DNA of 64,000 bases, taken from assembly GCF_036099295.1 (NCBI RefSeq), contig NZ_CP107976.1, forward strand, positions 6,882,001 to 6,946,000, in the 5' to 3' direction. This DNA comes from Streptomyces sp. NBC_00358. GTDB lineage: Bacteria > Actinomycetota > Actinomycetes > Streptomycetales > Streptomycetaceae. Position 1 is the stretch's first letter. The number at the start of each line of letters is the position of its first letter. Below are positions 18,641 through 27,549 of the stretch, in pieces. A program made the translations under genes and the position numbers. The notes under the pieces were generated by a model. The model made no database searches, was not told where the DNA came from, and saw only the letters and a list, made by a program, of their open reading frames with translations.

Positions 18641-20368
18641 ATGGCGGCGCAATTCGGCAGGCGGCTGCGCAAGGGCGCGGCAACCACCGCTGTGGCCGCG
18701 GTCGCGGTCGCGGCCCTGTCCGCCTCGCAGGCCCCGGGAGTGAGTGCCGACGACCACGGCAGACAGTCGGCCGGTGCCGACGTCGGCCAGGGCGCGAACG
18801 ACGCGGGCGAGGACGGCACCGCGACCGGCAACTCGCGCTACTACACGGACCTTCCGCCGCTGCAGAGCCCGAACCCCGCACCGAGCGCGAGCGCGGGAGA
18901 GGGCACGCCCGCCGCAACGGGCTCCGCCGAGGCGGGCATCCCGGCGACCGTGCTCGACGCCTACAAGAAGGCCGAGGCGTCGCTGCGGGAGTCCAAGCCC
19001 ACCTGCAACCTGCCCTGGCAGCTCCTCGCCGCGATCGGCAAGGTCGAGTCGGGCCAGGCCCGCGGCGGCCGCGTCGACGCGGCGGGCACCACCCTCTCGC
19101 CGATCCTCGGCCCGGTCCTCGACGGCAACGGCTTCGCCAGCATCAAGGACACCGACAACGGCGCGTACGACGGCGACAGCACGTACGACCGTGCGGTGGG
19201 CCCCATGCAGTTCATCCCCTCCACCTGGGCGTGGGCGGGCCGCGACGGCAACGGTGACGGCAAGAAGGACCCCAACAACGTCTACGACGCGGCGCTGGCC
19301 GCCGGGCACTACCTGTGCCGCTTCGACCACGACCTGTCGGTCCAGGCGCAGATGAACCAAGCGATCCTCAGCTACAACAACTCGACGGCGTACCTGAACA
19401 CCGTCCTGTCGTGGCTGGAGTACTACCGCAAGGGCACGCACGAGGTACCGGACGGCACGGGCACGCTGCCCTCGCACGACAGCGACGGCACGGCCACGCC
19501 GAGCCCCACGCCTCCGGTGCCGTCCCCGCCCAGCCCCCCGAAGCCGGGCGGCGGCGACCCGACGAGCCCCGCCCCGAAGCCGACTCCGCCCGCCACCCCG
19601 ACCCCGCCCGCCACCCCGACCCCGCCGGTCACCCCCACTCCGCCTCCGACGACCCCGCCCGCCACGCCGACGCCCACCGAGACGGTGGACCACCTGGCGA
19701 ATGTGGGCGACGGGAAGGTCACGGCGACAGCCGGCGACACGTTCGCGCAGAAGATCGCGGTACGGACCGAGGACAAGGCCGGCAAGGCCGTGGCGAAGGT
19801 CCGGGTGCGGTTCACCATCGTCGGCGACACCGACGCCACCTTCGCCGGCGGAGAGAGCGTCGCCACGACCGTCACCAACTGGTCCGGCATGGCCATCGCG
19901 CCCGCGCTCGCGGCCGGTGAGAAGACGGGCGACTTCACCGTCCGCGTCACCGTCGTGGGCCGCGTCCTGGCCGGACTCGACTACACGGCCACCGTCACCG
20001 CCCGCCAGGCCGACACCCTGGCCCGCACCGCCGACACCGCGCTCACCTGTGTGCCGGGCGGCGAGTTCGCCGACCAGGTCGAGGTCAAGGCCACCTACCA
20101 GGGCGCCACCGCGGGCAAGGTCGCCGCCACCGCGACCCTGATCAAGTCCGCCGACGACACAGGCGAGAACGACAAGGGCCCCTACTTCAAGGACGCGGAC
20201 GGCAAGACCGTACGCACCCTCACGACCCTGGTCACCGACGCGGACGGCCTGCTCAAGCTGCCGAAGCTGTACGCCGACGACACCACCGGCACCTTCCTGC
20301 TCCGCGTCACCACCACCGGCGGCGCGACACTGACCGTCGAACTGACGGTGGCCGCCGCCGCTTCCTAG
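18641..20368 (+). CDS. Secreted lytic transglycosylase with Pro-rich linker and Ig-like C-terminus
   Basis: 575 residues. A signal peptide (residues 1-~36, ending ASQAPGVSA) is followed by an SLT/MltB-like domain (~105-255): catalytic Glu in IGKVESG, then RAVGPMQFIPSTWAWAGRDGNGDGKKDPNN and AALAAGHYLCR. A long P/T/S-rich linker (~270-345, repeated PPATPT) leads to two Ig-like beta domains (~350-575). It cleaves peptidoglycan glycan strands outside the cell; the C-terminal part may bind surface or partner proteins. ATG 18641 has GGGAGGGG upstream. It is a single gene closed by a terminator. Confidence 0.9.
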   Translation: MAAQFGRRLRKGAATTAVAAVAVAALSASQAPGVSADDHGRQSAGADVGQGANDAGEDGTATGNSRYYTDLPPLQSPNPAPSASAGEGTPAATGSAEAGIPATVLDAYKKAEASLRESKPTCNLPWQLLAAIGKVESGQARGGRVDAAGTTLSPILGPVLDGNGFASIKDTDNGAYDGDSTYDRAVGPMQFIPSTWAWAGRDGNGDGKKDPNNVYDAALAAGHYLCRFDHDLSVQAQMNQAILSYNNSTAYLNTVLSWLEYYRKGTHEVPDGTGTLPSHDSDGTATPSPTPPVPSPPSPPKPGGGDPTSPAPKPTPPATPTPPATPTPPVTPTPPPTTPPATPTPTETVDHLANVGDGKVTATAGDTFAQKIAVRTEDKAGKAVAKVRVRFTIVGDTDATFAGGESVATTVTNWSGMAIAPALAAGEKTGDFTVRVTVVGRVLAGLDYTATVTARQADTLARTADTALTCVPGGEFADQVEVKATYQGATAGKVAATATLIKSADDTGENDKGPYFKDADGKTVRTLTTLVTDADGLLKLPKLYADDTTGTFLLRVTTTGGATLTVELTVAAAAS

Positions 20369-20404
20369 CACCGCGCCGCCACCGCGCGCCCCGCGCGCGC
20401 CTCC

Positions 20405-20440
20405 AGGGCGCCCCCTCGGCTCACGCCGCGGAGGCGCCCT
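20405..20440 (+). terminator. Terminator of the transglycosylase gene
   Basis: AGGGCGCC (20405-20412) pairs with GGCGCCCT (20433-20440), with further G/C pairing inside. It lies 37 bases after the stop codon. Confidence 0.7.
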
Positions 20441-20535
20441 GATCCGTTGTGTGCGCAACGTGTTCTCATCTCGCCCCGCCGTTGCTACGGTGCCGGACCT
20501 GACGATGTATCAGCTCCTGACCCCGGGAGGCCCGC

Positions 20536-20670
20536 ATGCGTGCCCTCATCGCCGCCGCGACCGGTCTCGTCGCGGCACTCGCGCTGGTCCTGACCATCAC
20601 GGCCATGGGCTCGCCTGCCGGACACACCTCACCGAAGCCACTGCTCACCACCGTCCCCAAGCACCCCTGA
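20536..20670 (+). CDS. SPW_0924-type 44-residue membrane micro-protein
   Basis: A 44-codon gene that starts at ATG 20536 after GGGAGG and ends at TGA 20668-20670. It encodes one hydrophobic N-terminal helix (ALIAAATGLVAALALVLTIT) and a short Pro/Lys tail ending LLTTVPKHP. I recognise this as the small Streptomyces family named SPW_0924; no function is known to me. It is 25 bases upstream of the DUF3068 gene on the same strand and is probably cotranscribed with it. Confidence 0.8.
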   Translation: MRALIAAATGLVAALALVLTITAMGSPAGHTSPKPLLTTVPKHP

Positions 20671-20695
20671 CACACGCACCGGGAGGGCCGTCGAG

Positions 20696-21688
20696 ATGCG
20701 CCGCAAGACAAGCCTGATCCTGCTCGCGCTCGCCGTGTTCTTCGCGGCGCTGTCCCCGCTGCTGCGCTGGTACGCCTTCCCGCGCCTGGCCAAGATCCCC
20801 GCGAACCAGTACCAGGACATGGTCCTGGAGGCGAAGGACGCGACCCTCCTCGACTACGGCACCATGAAGGCGAAGAAGGTCTCCGAGGTCACCGTCGTGC
20901 AGACCCTCAAGGGCAACGTCGAGGCCTCCGACCGGATCGAGCGGACCGCCGGCCGGGACGTCGTCGTCTGGGACTCCCTCTCCTACGTGCAGGGCCCCGA
21001 CGGGAAGATGGTCTCCAAGCTCCCCGAGCGCTACATCTTCGACGCGCACAGCCAGGAACCCGTCCACGCCACCGGCGAGTCCGTCGACGGCGACCCCGTC
21101 ACCCGCGAGGGCATCGAGTTCAAGTGGCCCTTCCGGACCGAGAAGCGGGACTACGAGTACTTCGACGCGCAGACCCGCACCTCGGCACCCATCCACTACA
21201 AGGACACCCGGACCTTCCGGGGCGTCAAGGTCTACTACTTCGAGCAGACCATCCCCTGGACGAAGGTGAAGTTCCCCAAGGTCATGCCCGTCCAGGGCGT
21301 CACCCCCGAGTCCCTCGCCAAGACCGGCACCACCCGCTGGTACACCACCGTCCGCAGGTTCTGGGTCGAGCCGGTCACCGGAGCACCCGTCTACGGCGAG
21401 GAGATCCACAAGGAGGAACTGCGCGGCGGCACACTCCTGGGCGGCCGGGACAAGGTGACCGCCTTCTCCGGGGACGTGAAGATGCGCGAGGACTACATCA
21501 GGCACACCGTCGACCTGGTCAAGTCGAACCGCACCCTCGTCCTGATGATGACCTCCTACCTCCCCTGGGGCTTCCTGCTCCTGGGCGCCGCCCTGCTGTC
21601 CCTCTCCCTGTACCTGGAGGCCCGCGGACGCAGGCCGGGCGACCAGGCGCCCGCCCCGGCGGCCGACCCCGAGCCCGTCACCGCCTGA
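20696..21688 (+). CDS. DUF3068 (PorA-like) membrane protein
   Basis: 330 residues with an N-terminal membrane helix (LILLALAVFFAALSPLL), a large external beta-rich domain (PANQYQDMVLEAKDATLLDYGTM..., RYIFDAHSQEPVHATGE, VTPESLAKTGTTRWYTTVRRFWVEPVTGAPV) and a second helix near the C-terminus (SYLPWGFLLLGAALLSLSLYL). DUF3068 proteins occur throughout the actinobacteria and are grouped with PorA; the function here is unknown. ATG 20696 follows GGGAGGG. The last 11 bases overlap, tail to tail, the hrpB gene. Confidence 0.9.
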   Translation: MRRKTSLILLALAVFFAALSPLLRWYAFPRLAKIPANQYQDMVLEAKDATLLDYGTMKAKKVSEVTVVQTLKGNVEASDRIERTAGRDVVVWDSLSYVQGPDGKMVSKLPERYIFDAHSQEPVHATGESVDGDPVTREGIEFKWPFRTEKRDYEYFDAQTRTSAPIHYKDTRTFRGVKVYYFEQTIPWTKVKFPKVMPVQGVTPESLAKTGTTRWYTTVRRFWVEPVTGAPVYGEEIHKEELRGGTLLGGRDKVTAFSGDVKMREDYIRHTVDLVKSNRTLVLMMTSYLPWGFLLLGAALLSLSLYLEARGRRPGDQAPAPAADPEPVTA

Positions 21689-24320
21689 GCCGCGCGTTCG
21701 TGTACCGCGTCGGCTCGGCGGCCGCCGGGTCCTCGGGCCACGGATGCTTGGGGTACCGGCCGCGCAGCTCCGCCCGTACGCCCTTGTAGCCGTCCTTCCA
21801 GAAGGACGCGAGATCGGCGGTCACCGCGGCCGGACGGCCGGCGGGGGACAGGAGATGCACGAGTACGGGCACGCCCGCGACGGCGGGCGAGGCGTGCAGC
21901 CCGAACATCTCCTGCAGTTTCACCGCGAGCACCGGCTGCGCGGGGTCGGCGTAGTCGACGCGGATCCTCGACCCGCTCGGCACCTCGATCCGTTCGGGCG
22001 CGAGCTCGTCGAGCCGGGCCGCCTCCCCCGTCGCCCACGGCAGCAGCCGGTTCAGTGCCTGCCCGGCGCCGATCCGGGCCAGGTCCGCCCGCCGCCGGGC
22101 ACGGCTCAGCTCCGGCTCCAGCCACTCCGCCACGCGCGCGTGCAGGGCTTCGTCGGAGACGTCCGGCCACGGGTCACCGAACCGCCGGTGCAGGAACGCG
22201 AGGCGCTGCCGCAGTACCTCGGCGTCCGGCGACCACCGCAGCAGACCGAAGCCCTCCTCCCGCAGCCCTTCGAGCAGCGCGTCCCGTACGAGCCCGGGGT
22301 CCGCGTTCCGCAACGGCCGCACGGCCAGCTCCACCGCACCCAGCCGCTCCACCCGCCGGGCGACGACGTCGCCGTCGGCCCAGCGCACCTCGTCGCCCTC
22401 GGAGTGCAGACCCGCGGCGGCCCGCCGCGCCGTCCGCTCGTCGATCACCGCCGCGAGCCGCACGCGCGCGTGCCCCCTGCCGACGGGACGGTCGGCGACG
22501 GCGACCGCGAGCCAGGGAGCACCGCGCAGGACGGACCCCTCGGCGGCTTCGGCGCGGGTCCCGCCGGCCATCAGGTGGGAGCCGCCCTGCGCGCGGGCGA
22601 CACGCTCGGGGAACGCCAGCGCGGCGACGAGCCCGACGACCCCGTCGTCCCCCAGGCCCGTCCGCGCACCGCCGTCCGCCCGAGTCCCGTGCCGGTCCCC
22701 GTCGTTCGGCGGGGTGCCGTCACGGCCGTCTCCGTGGCGTCCCGGTCCCTGGGCGTGCGCTCCGGAGGAGGAGGGGGAACCGGGGGAGGACGCGTGGCCG
22801 GGCGCGGGCCCGGCGCCTGCCGCGGCGGAGCGCAGCCGCCGGGACTCGGCGCGCCAGCGGGCCGCGTAGGCGTCGCCCCCGCGCCGGGCGGTGCGCCAGG
22901 CGGCGGCCAGATCGTCGCCGTACTCGCGCGGGGGCTCCTCGCTCAGCAGGGCGACCACGTCGGCGGCCCGCGACGCGCCCGCCGACGGCGTCGCGTCCAG
23001 CAGCGCCCGCGCCAGCCGGGGGTGCAGCCCCAGGCGGGACATGCGCACACCGCGTTCCGTGGCCCGCCCCGTGGCGTCGACCGCGCCCACGGCGGTCAGG
23101 ACGGCCCGCGCCGCCGCCATCGCCCCGCCCGGCGGCGGATCCAGCAGGGCCAGCCCCGTCGCCCCGGGATCGCCCCAGCAGGCAGCCTGGAGGGCGAACG
23201 CCGTCAGATCGGCCACCTTGATCTCGGGGGCCGGGAACCGCGCCAGACGGCCGTCCTCCGCCTCCGCCCAGCACCGGTACACCGTGCCCGGCGCCTCCCG
23301 CCCGGCCCGGCCCGCCCGCTGCCGCCCGGCAGCCTGCGACGCCCGTACGGTCGCCAGCGCGCTCAGCCCGCGCGCGTGGTCCACCCGCGGCTCGCGCGCC
23401 AGTCCCGAGTCGACGACCACGCGCACCCCGGGAACCGTCAGCGACGACTCGGCCACCGAGGTCGCGAGGACCACCCGGCGCCGGACACCGGCCGTGAGCA
23501 CCGCGTCCTGCACCGCCGCCGGAGCCCGCCCGTGCACCTGGAGCACATCGACGTCCCCGAGACCGCCGAGCTGCCCGGCGACCCGCGCGATCTCCCCGAC
23601 CCCCGGAAGGAAGCACAGGACGTCACCCGGGCGCTCGGCCAGCGCCCGCCGCACCGTGGACGCCACATGCGTCAGCAGCGCCGGGTCCACCCGCATCCCG
23701 TGCGGCGGAGCCACGGGGCGCACGGGCGGCGCCCACACCGTCTCGACCGGATACGAGACACCCCGCGCCTCCACGACCGGCGCGTCGCCCAGCAGGCGTG
23801 CCCAGCCCCCGGCGTCCGTCGTCGCGGAAGCGGCGACCAGCCGCAGTTCGGGACGGAGCGCGGCCCGCACGTCCAACAGGAACGCGGCCACCGTGTCGGC
23901 GTCCAGATGCCGCTCGTGACACTCGTCGAGCACGACCACGTCGACGCCCGCCAGTTCCTGGTCCCGCTGCAGCCGCTGGAGCAGGACCCCGGTCGTGACG
24001 ACCTCCACGCGCGCGCGGGGGCCGACCACGCGCTCCCCGCGCACCGTGAAACCGACGCTCCCGCCGACCTGCTCGCCCAGCAGCCACGCCATCCGCCGTG
24101 CGGCGGCACGGGCCGCGATCCGCCGCGGCTCGGCCACCACCACCCGGCGCGCCGGGCGCCCGTCGTCCAGGAGACCCGCTAGGGCCAGCGGCACCAGCGT
24201 CGTCTTGCCGGTGCCGGGCGGCGCCACCAGCACCGCGCTGCCGTGCCCCTCCAGGGCTTCGTCCACAGCGGGCAGGGCGCCACGTACGGGCAGCACGTCC
24301 AGGGCTTCGTAACGGATCAC
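21678..24320 (-). CDS. hrpB: ATP-dependent RNA helicase HrpB
   Basis: 880-aa DEAH-type SF2 helicase. Walker A APPGTGKTT (~36-44), DECH box VVLDECHERHLDADT, motif III SATT, motif VI QRAGRAGRE, then HA2 and HrpB-specific C-terminal domains (FGLHASPAVAGVPVLVHLLSPAGRPAAVTADLASFW). An insertion rich in Gly, Asp, Pro and Ser (~545-610) interrupts the region after HA2. The cellular substrate of HrpB is not established. GTG 24320 gives the conserved N-terminus (VIRYEALDVLPVRGALP); the frame is open further upstream without a good start. Confidence 0.93.
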   Translation of the reverse strand: MIRYEALDVLPVRGALPAVDEALEGHGSAVLVAPPGTGKTTLVPLALAGLLDDGRPARRVVVAEPRRIAARAAARRMAWLLGEQVGGSVGFTVRGERVVGPRARVEVVTTGVLLQRLQRDQELAGVDVVVLDECHERHLDADTVAAFLLDVRAALRPELRLVAASATTDAGGWARLLGDAPVVEARGVSYPVETVWAPPVRPVAPPHGMRVDPALLTHVASTVRRALAERPGDVLCFLPGVGEIARVAGQLGGLGDVDVLQVHGRAPAAVQDAVLTAGVRRRVVLATSVAESSLTVPGVRVVVDSGLAREPRVDHARGLSALATVRASQAAGRQRAGRAGREAPGTVYRCWAEAEDGRLARFPAPEIKVADLTAFALQAACWGDPGATGLALLDPPPGGAMAAARAVLTAVGAVDATGRATERGVRMSRLGLHPRLARALLDATPSAGASRAADVVALLSEEPPREYGDDLAAAWRTARRGGDAYAARWRAESRRLRSAAAGAGPAPGHASSPGSPSSSGAHAQGPGRHGDGRDGTPPNDGDRHGTRADGGARTGLGDDGVVGLVAALAFPERVARAQGGSHLMAGGTRAEAAEGSVLRGAPWLAVAVADRPVGRGHARVRLAAVIDERTARRAAAGLHSEGDEVRWADGDVVARRVERLGAVELAVRPLRNADPGLVRDALLEGLREEGFGLLRWSPDAEVLRQRLAFLHRRFGDPWPDVSDEALHARVAEWLEPELSRARRRADLARIGAGQALNRLLPWATGEAARLDELAPERIEVPSGSRIRVDYADPAQPVLAVKLQEMFGLHASPAVAGVPVLVHLLSPAGRPAAVTADLASFWKDGYKGVRAELRGRYPKHPWPEDPAAAEPTRYTNARLRR

Positions 24321-24414
24321 GCCCCCAGTCTCGTACGCGCGCCGAACCGGCCGCGTACGAACTCCGGGACAGCCTCCACGCGCGCGTGCCGCACCGTCAC
24401 ACAAGAAAACAGAA

Positions 24415-24441
24415 GAAGGGGAGCCGAATCGGCTCCCCTTC
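24415..24441 (-). terminator. Terminator of the methyltransferase gene at 24.5 kb
   Basis: Thirteen paired bases (24415-24427 with 24429-24441) that read almost as a continuous palindrome, GAAGGGGAGCC and its complement. Located 44 bases past the stop of the leftward methyltransferase gene. Confidence 0.8.
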
Positions 24442-24484
24442 ACTGGTCGTCCTTGATCCTTTGCCGTTCCCTCGGTCCCTCGGG

Positions 24485-25345
24485 TCAGTCCCGTTCGCAC
24501 ACGAAGATCGCCGTGCCCGGAATGAGGTTGCCGCGCAGCGGGGACCAGCCGCCCCACTCCTGGGTGTTCCAGGCGGGCCACTCGGGCTCGACGACGTCGA
24601 CCAGGCGGAAACCTCCGGCCACCACGTCCCGGACCCGGTCACCCACCGTCCTGTGGTGCTCGACATAGACCGCGCGGCCGTCCTCGTCCTGCTCCACGTA
24701 CGGAGTGCGGTCGAAGTAGGACGCGGACACCGTCAGGCCCTCGGCTCCCGGCTCGTCCGGGAACGCCCAGCGGACGGGATGCGTGACGGAGAAGACGAAA
24801 CGGCCGCCGGGGCGCAGTACCCGGTGGACCTCCCGCAGCACCAGCACCGGGTCGGCGACGAAGGGCAGCGCGCCGTACGCCGAGCACGCGAGGTCGAACG
24901 AGCCGTCCGCGAACGGCAGCGCGCTCGCGTCGGCCTCCACCAGGGGCACGGTGCCCCCGATGCGCAGGGCGTGCTGGAGCTGGCGGTGGGAGAGGTCCAG
25001 GGCCACCGGACGGGCGCCCTGCGCGGCCAGCCAGCGCGAGCACTGCGCCGCGCCGGCGCCGATCTCCAGGACGTCCTTGTCCTTCAGGTCCTCCGCGGGG
25101 CCGAGCAGCTCGGCCTCCACCTCGTCGAGGCCCTCGGGGCACCACACGAAGCGGTCGTCGCCGAGGAACGTGCCGTGCTCGATCTGATAGTCGTCCGCGT
25201 TCCGGTCCCACCAGCCCCGATTCGCCCGGGAACTCTCGATGAGATCCGCATCACGTCGGGTGGCTTCCGGTTCGAACGGTTCGGGCTCTTGGATGATCGG
25301 CTCCCTCGTCGTACTCTTCCGTCCAACCCGTCTCGGGCGTGTCAC
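24485..25345 (-). CDS. Class I SAM-dependent methyltransferase
   Basis: 286 residues. The Rossmann core holds motif I VLEIGAGAAQCSRWLA (~93-108), acidic motif II VALDLS, LPFADGSFDLACSAYGALPFV and post-motif VLRPGGRFVFSVTHP. The C-terminal part (YVEHHRTVGDRVRDVVAGGFRLVDVVEPEWP) resembles small-molecule methyltransferases. The substrate is unknown. It is divergent from rpsA. The GTG start at 25345 is preceded by AGGACG. Confidence 0.88.
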   Translation of the reverse strand: MTRPRRVGRKSTTREPIIQEPEPFEPEATRRDADLIESSRANRGWWDRNADDYQIEHGTFLGDDRFVWCPEGLDEVEAELLGPAEDLKDKDVLEIGAGAAQCSRWLAAQGARPVALDLSHRQLQHALRIGGTVPLVEADASALPFADGSFDLACSAYGALPFVADPVLVLREVHRVLRPGGRFVFSVTHPVRWAFPDEPGAEGLTVSASYFDRTPYVEQDEDGRAVYVEHHRTVGDRVRDVVAGGFRLVDVVEPEWPAWNTQEWGGWSPLRGNLIPGTAIFVCERD

Positions 25346-25435
25346 GACAGAGGCGTCCTACTGCCCGCGTGGCCTTGTGAGACAGGTCTTGTGCCGGGAT
25401 TGCGGCGATCCGCCCCGGGTGTGCGCCTTCGCGCA

Positions 25436-25464
25436 TTGACCCTGCCCGGCTGCCCCCGTATGCT
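25436..25464 (+). promoter_or_regulatory. Vegetative (HrdB-type) promoter of rpsA
   Basis: TTGACC (25436-25441), a 17-base spacer and TATGCT (25459-25464): a near-consensus housekeeping promoter. Transcription should start near 25471 and give a leader of about 195 nt before the rpsA start codon. Confidence 0.8.
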
Positions 25465-25544
25465 ACAAGTTGCGCTGCGGGCCTGCGCTCCTCAGACGTA
25501 GCAGGCTGTGCTCGCATCTGTATGTATGTCCCTCGGTTTTCGAG

Positions 25545-25664
25545 GCGCCTCCGGCTTTAGCCGGGTAGGGCGCTTCCTTCACTGTCCGGCTTCTACAGGG
25601 CGAAACGGGCTCCCGGCGTAAGCAGTACCTACGACTCACTGTCCGTACCGGAGCCCTTTCCCAC
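25545..25664 (+). promoter_or_regulatory. Structured rpsA leader that can mask the ribosome site
   Basis: A first hairpin centres on CCGGCT-TT-AGCCGG (25551-25564), extended by outer pairs. Further down, GGGCTCC (25607-25613) can pair with GGAGCCC (25650-25656), with GG/CC pairs continuing past a one-base bulge. The second strand contains the only Shine-Dalgarno-like GGAG before ATG 25665. Autoregulation of S1 through its mRNA leader is known in E. coli; extending it to this gene is inference. Confidence 0.45.
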
Positions 25665-27167
25665 ATGACGAGCAGCACCGAGACCACCTCTACCACGCCG
25701 CAGGTAGCGGTCAACGACATCGGTAACGAGGAAGCATTCCTCGCCGCGATCGACGAGACGATCAAGTACTTCAACGACGGCGACATCGTCGACGGCGTCA
25801 TCGTGAAGGTCGACCGGGACGAGGTCCTGCTCGACATCGGTTACAAGACCGAAGGTGTCATCCCGAGCCGCGAGCTCTCGATCAAGCACGACGTCGACCC
25901 GAACGAGGTCGTCAAGGTCGGCGACGAGATCGAAGCCCTTGTTCTCCAGAAGGAGGACAAGGAAGGCCGCCTGATCCTCTCGAAGAAGCGCGCCCAGTAC
26001 GAGCGCGCCTGGGGCACCATCGAGAAGATCAAGGAAGAGGACGGCATCGTCACCGGCACCGTCATCGAGGTGGTCAAGGGTGGTCTCATCCTCGACATCG
26101 GCCTCCGTGGCTTCCTGCCGGCTTCTCTCGTCGAGATGCGCCGTGTCCGCGACCTCCAGCCCTACGTGGGCAAGGAGCTCGAGGCCAAGATCATCGAGCT
26201 GGACAAGAACCGCAACAACGTGGTCCTGTCCCGCCGTGCCTGGCTGGAGCAGACCCAGTCCGAGGTCCGCCAGACGTTCCTCACGACCCTCCAGAAGGGT
26301 CAGGTTCGCTCCGGCGTCGTCTCCTCGATCGTCAACTTCGGTGCCTTCGTGGACCTGGGTGGCGTCGACGGTCTGGTGCACGTCTCCGAGCTTTCCTGGA
26401 AGCACATCGACCACCCGTCCGAGGTTGTCGAGGTCGGCCAGGAAGTCACCGTCGAGGTCCTCGACGTCGACATGGACCGCGAGCGCGTCTCCCTGTCGCT
26501 CAAGGCGACGCAGGAAGACCCGTGGCAGCAGTTCGCCCGGACGCACCAGATCGGTCAGGTCGTCCCGGGTAAGGTCACGAAGCTCGTTCCGTTCGGTGCG
26601 TTCGTCCGCGTGGACGAGGGCATCGAGGGTCTGGTCCACATCTCCGAGCTGGCCGAGCGCCACGTGGAGATCCCGGAGCAGGTCGTCCAGGTCAACGACG
26701 AGATCTTCGTCAAGGTCATCGACATCGACCTCGAGCGCCGCCGCATCAGCCTCTCGCTGAAGCAGGCCAACGAGGCCTTCGGTGCCGACCCGGCGTCGGT
26801 CGACTTCGACCCGACCCTGTACGGCATGGCCGCGTCGTACGACGACCAGGGCAACTACATCTACCCCGAGGGCTTCGACCCGGAGACCAACGACTGGCTC
26901 GAGGGCTTCGAGTCCCAGCGTGAGGTGTGGGAGACGCAGTACGCCGAGGCGCAGCAGCGCTTCGAGCAGCACCAGGCTCAGGTCATCAAGTCCCGCGAGG
27001 CCGACGCGCAGGCCGAGGCCGAGGGTGCCAGCACCTCCAGCGCGGCTCCGGCTGCCTCGGGTGGCGGCGGTTCCTACTCCTCGGAGTCGGACGACAACTC
27101 CGGCGCCCTGGCGTCGGACGAGGCGCTCGCCGCCCTCCGCGAGAAGCTCGCCGGCGGCCAGAGCTGA
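25665..27167 (+). CDS. rpsA: 30S ribosomal protein S1
   Basis: 500-aa RNA-binding protein of the small ribosomal subunit. It contains four S1 (OB-fold) domains, at about residues 35-105, 120-190, 205-275 and 290-362, the last two with the strong pattern GAFVDLGGVDGLVHVSELSW and GAFVRVDEGIEGLVHISELAE. The enterobacterial protein has six. A C-terminal region rich in Ser, Ala and Gly (~440-500) is likely disordered. It helps load mRNA and probably does so for leadered transcripts. It has its own promoter and a strong terminator, and lies in the conserved polA-rpsA-coaE block. Confidence 0.98.
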   Translation: MTSSTETTSTTPQVAVNDIGNEEAFLAAIDETIKYFNDGDIVDGVIVKVDRDEVLLDIGYKTEGVIPSRELSIKHDVDPNEVVKVGDEIEALVLQKEDKEGRLILSKKRAQYERAWGTIEKIKEEDGIVTGTVIEVVKGGLILDIGLRGFLPASLVEMRRVRDLQPYVGKELEAKIIELDKNRNNVVLSRRAWLEQTQSEVRQTFLTTLQKGQVRSGVVSSIVNFGAFVDLGGVDGLVHVSELSWKHIDHPSEVVEVGQEVTVEVLDVDMDRERVSLSLKATQEDPWQQFARTHQIGQVVPGKVTKLVPFGAFVRVDEGIEGLVHISELAERHVEIPEQVVQVNDEIFVKVIDIDLERRRISLSLKQANEAFGADPASVDFDPTLYGMAASYDDQGNYIYPEGFDPETNDWLEGFESQREVWETQYAEAQQRFEQHQAQVIKSREADAQAEAEGASTSSAAPAASGGGGSYSSESDDNSGALASDEALAALREKLAGGQS

Positions 27168-27194
27168 AAAGCTCACCGCTAGCAAGTAGCTGAA

Positions 27195-27233
27195 AGAAGT
27201 GGGCCCGCACCGATCCGGTGCGGGCCCACTTCT
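27195..27233 (+). terminator. Terminator of rpsA
   Basis: Perfect 17-bp stem (27195-27211 with 27217-27233) and 5-nt loop GATCC, 27 bases after the rpsA stop codon. It is the strongest hairpin in the window. Confidence 0.92.
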
Positions 27234-27549
27234 GTGTCGGCTCTGTGTCGGCCTTCTGCGCCGGCGCTTCTTCGGGAGGGCGAACGCCGATGTCCGCGGC
27301 TGGGGCCCCGAGTCGCCGGCCGAGACCACCGGCAGGGGTGCCCCGGACAAGCGCGCGTGCCGCCCTCGTAACACGCGTGTGCTGTGCTGACGGAGATCAG
27401 CCGACGGGGTCCTCACCGGCCCCGGGACTCCCGCCGGCCGCTCGTGGAGGCCGAGCGACCGGCACGGGACAGAGGCGCGGGGCGCGGGACGGGAATGTCC
27501 GTGCTCTGCACCACGTTGTGCAGTACGAACACGAGGAGGAGCGGTCACA

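Noticed and set aside
18638..20458. Very long open frame antisense to the lytic transglycosylase gene (and similar ones opposite polA, livM, rpsA and hrpB)
   Set aside because: Such frames arise from extreme third-position G/C bias. The products are Arg/Gly/Ala-rich without family motifs, while the opposite strand encodes recognisable proteins.
24321..24581. Extension of HrpB by 87 residues at its N-terminus
   Set aside because: The upstream frame crosses a terminator hairpin and has no similarity to helicases. GTG 24320 gives the conserved start.
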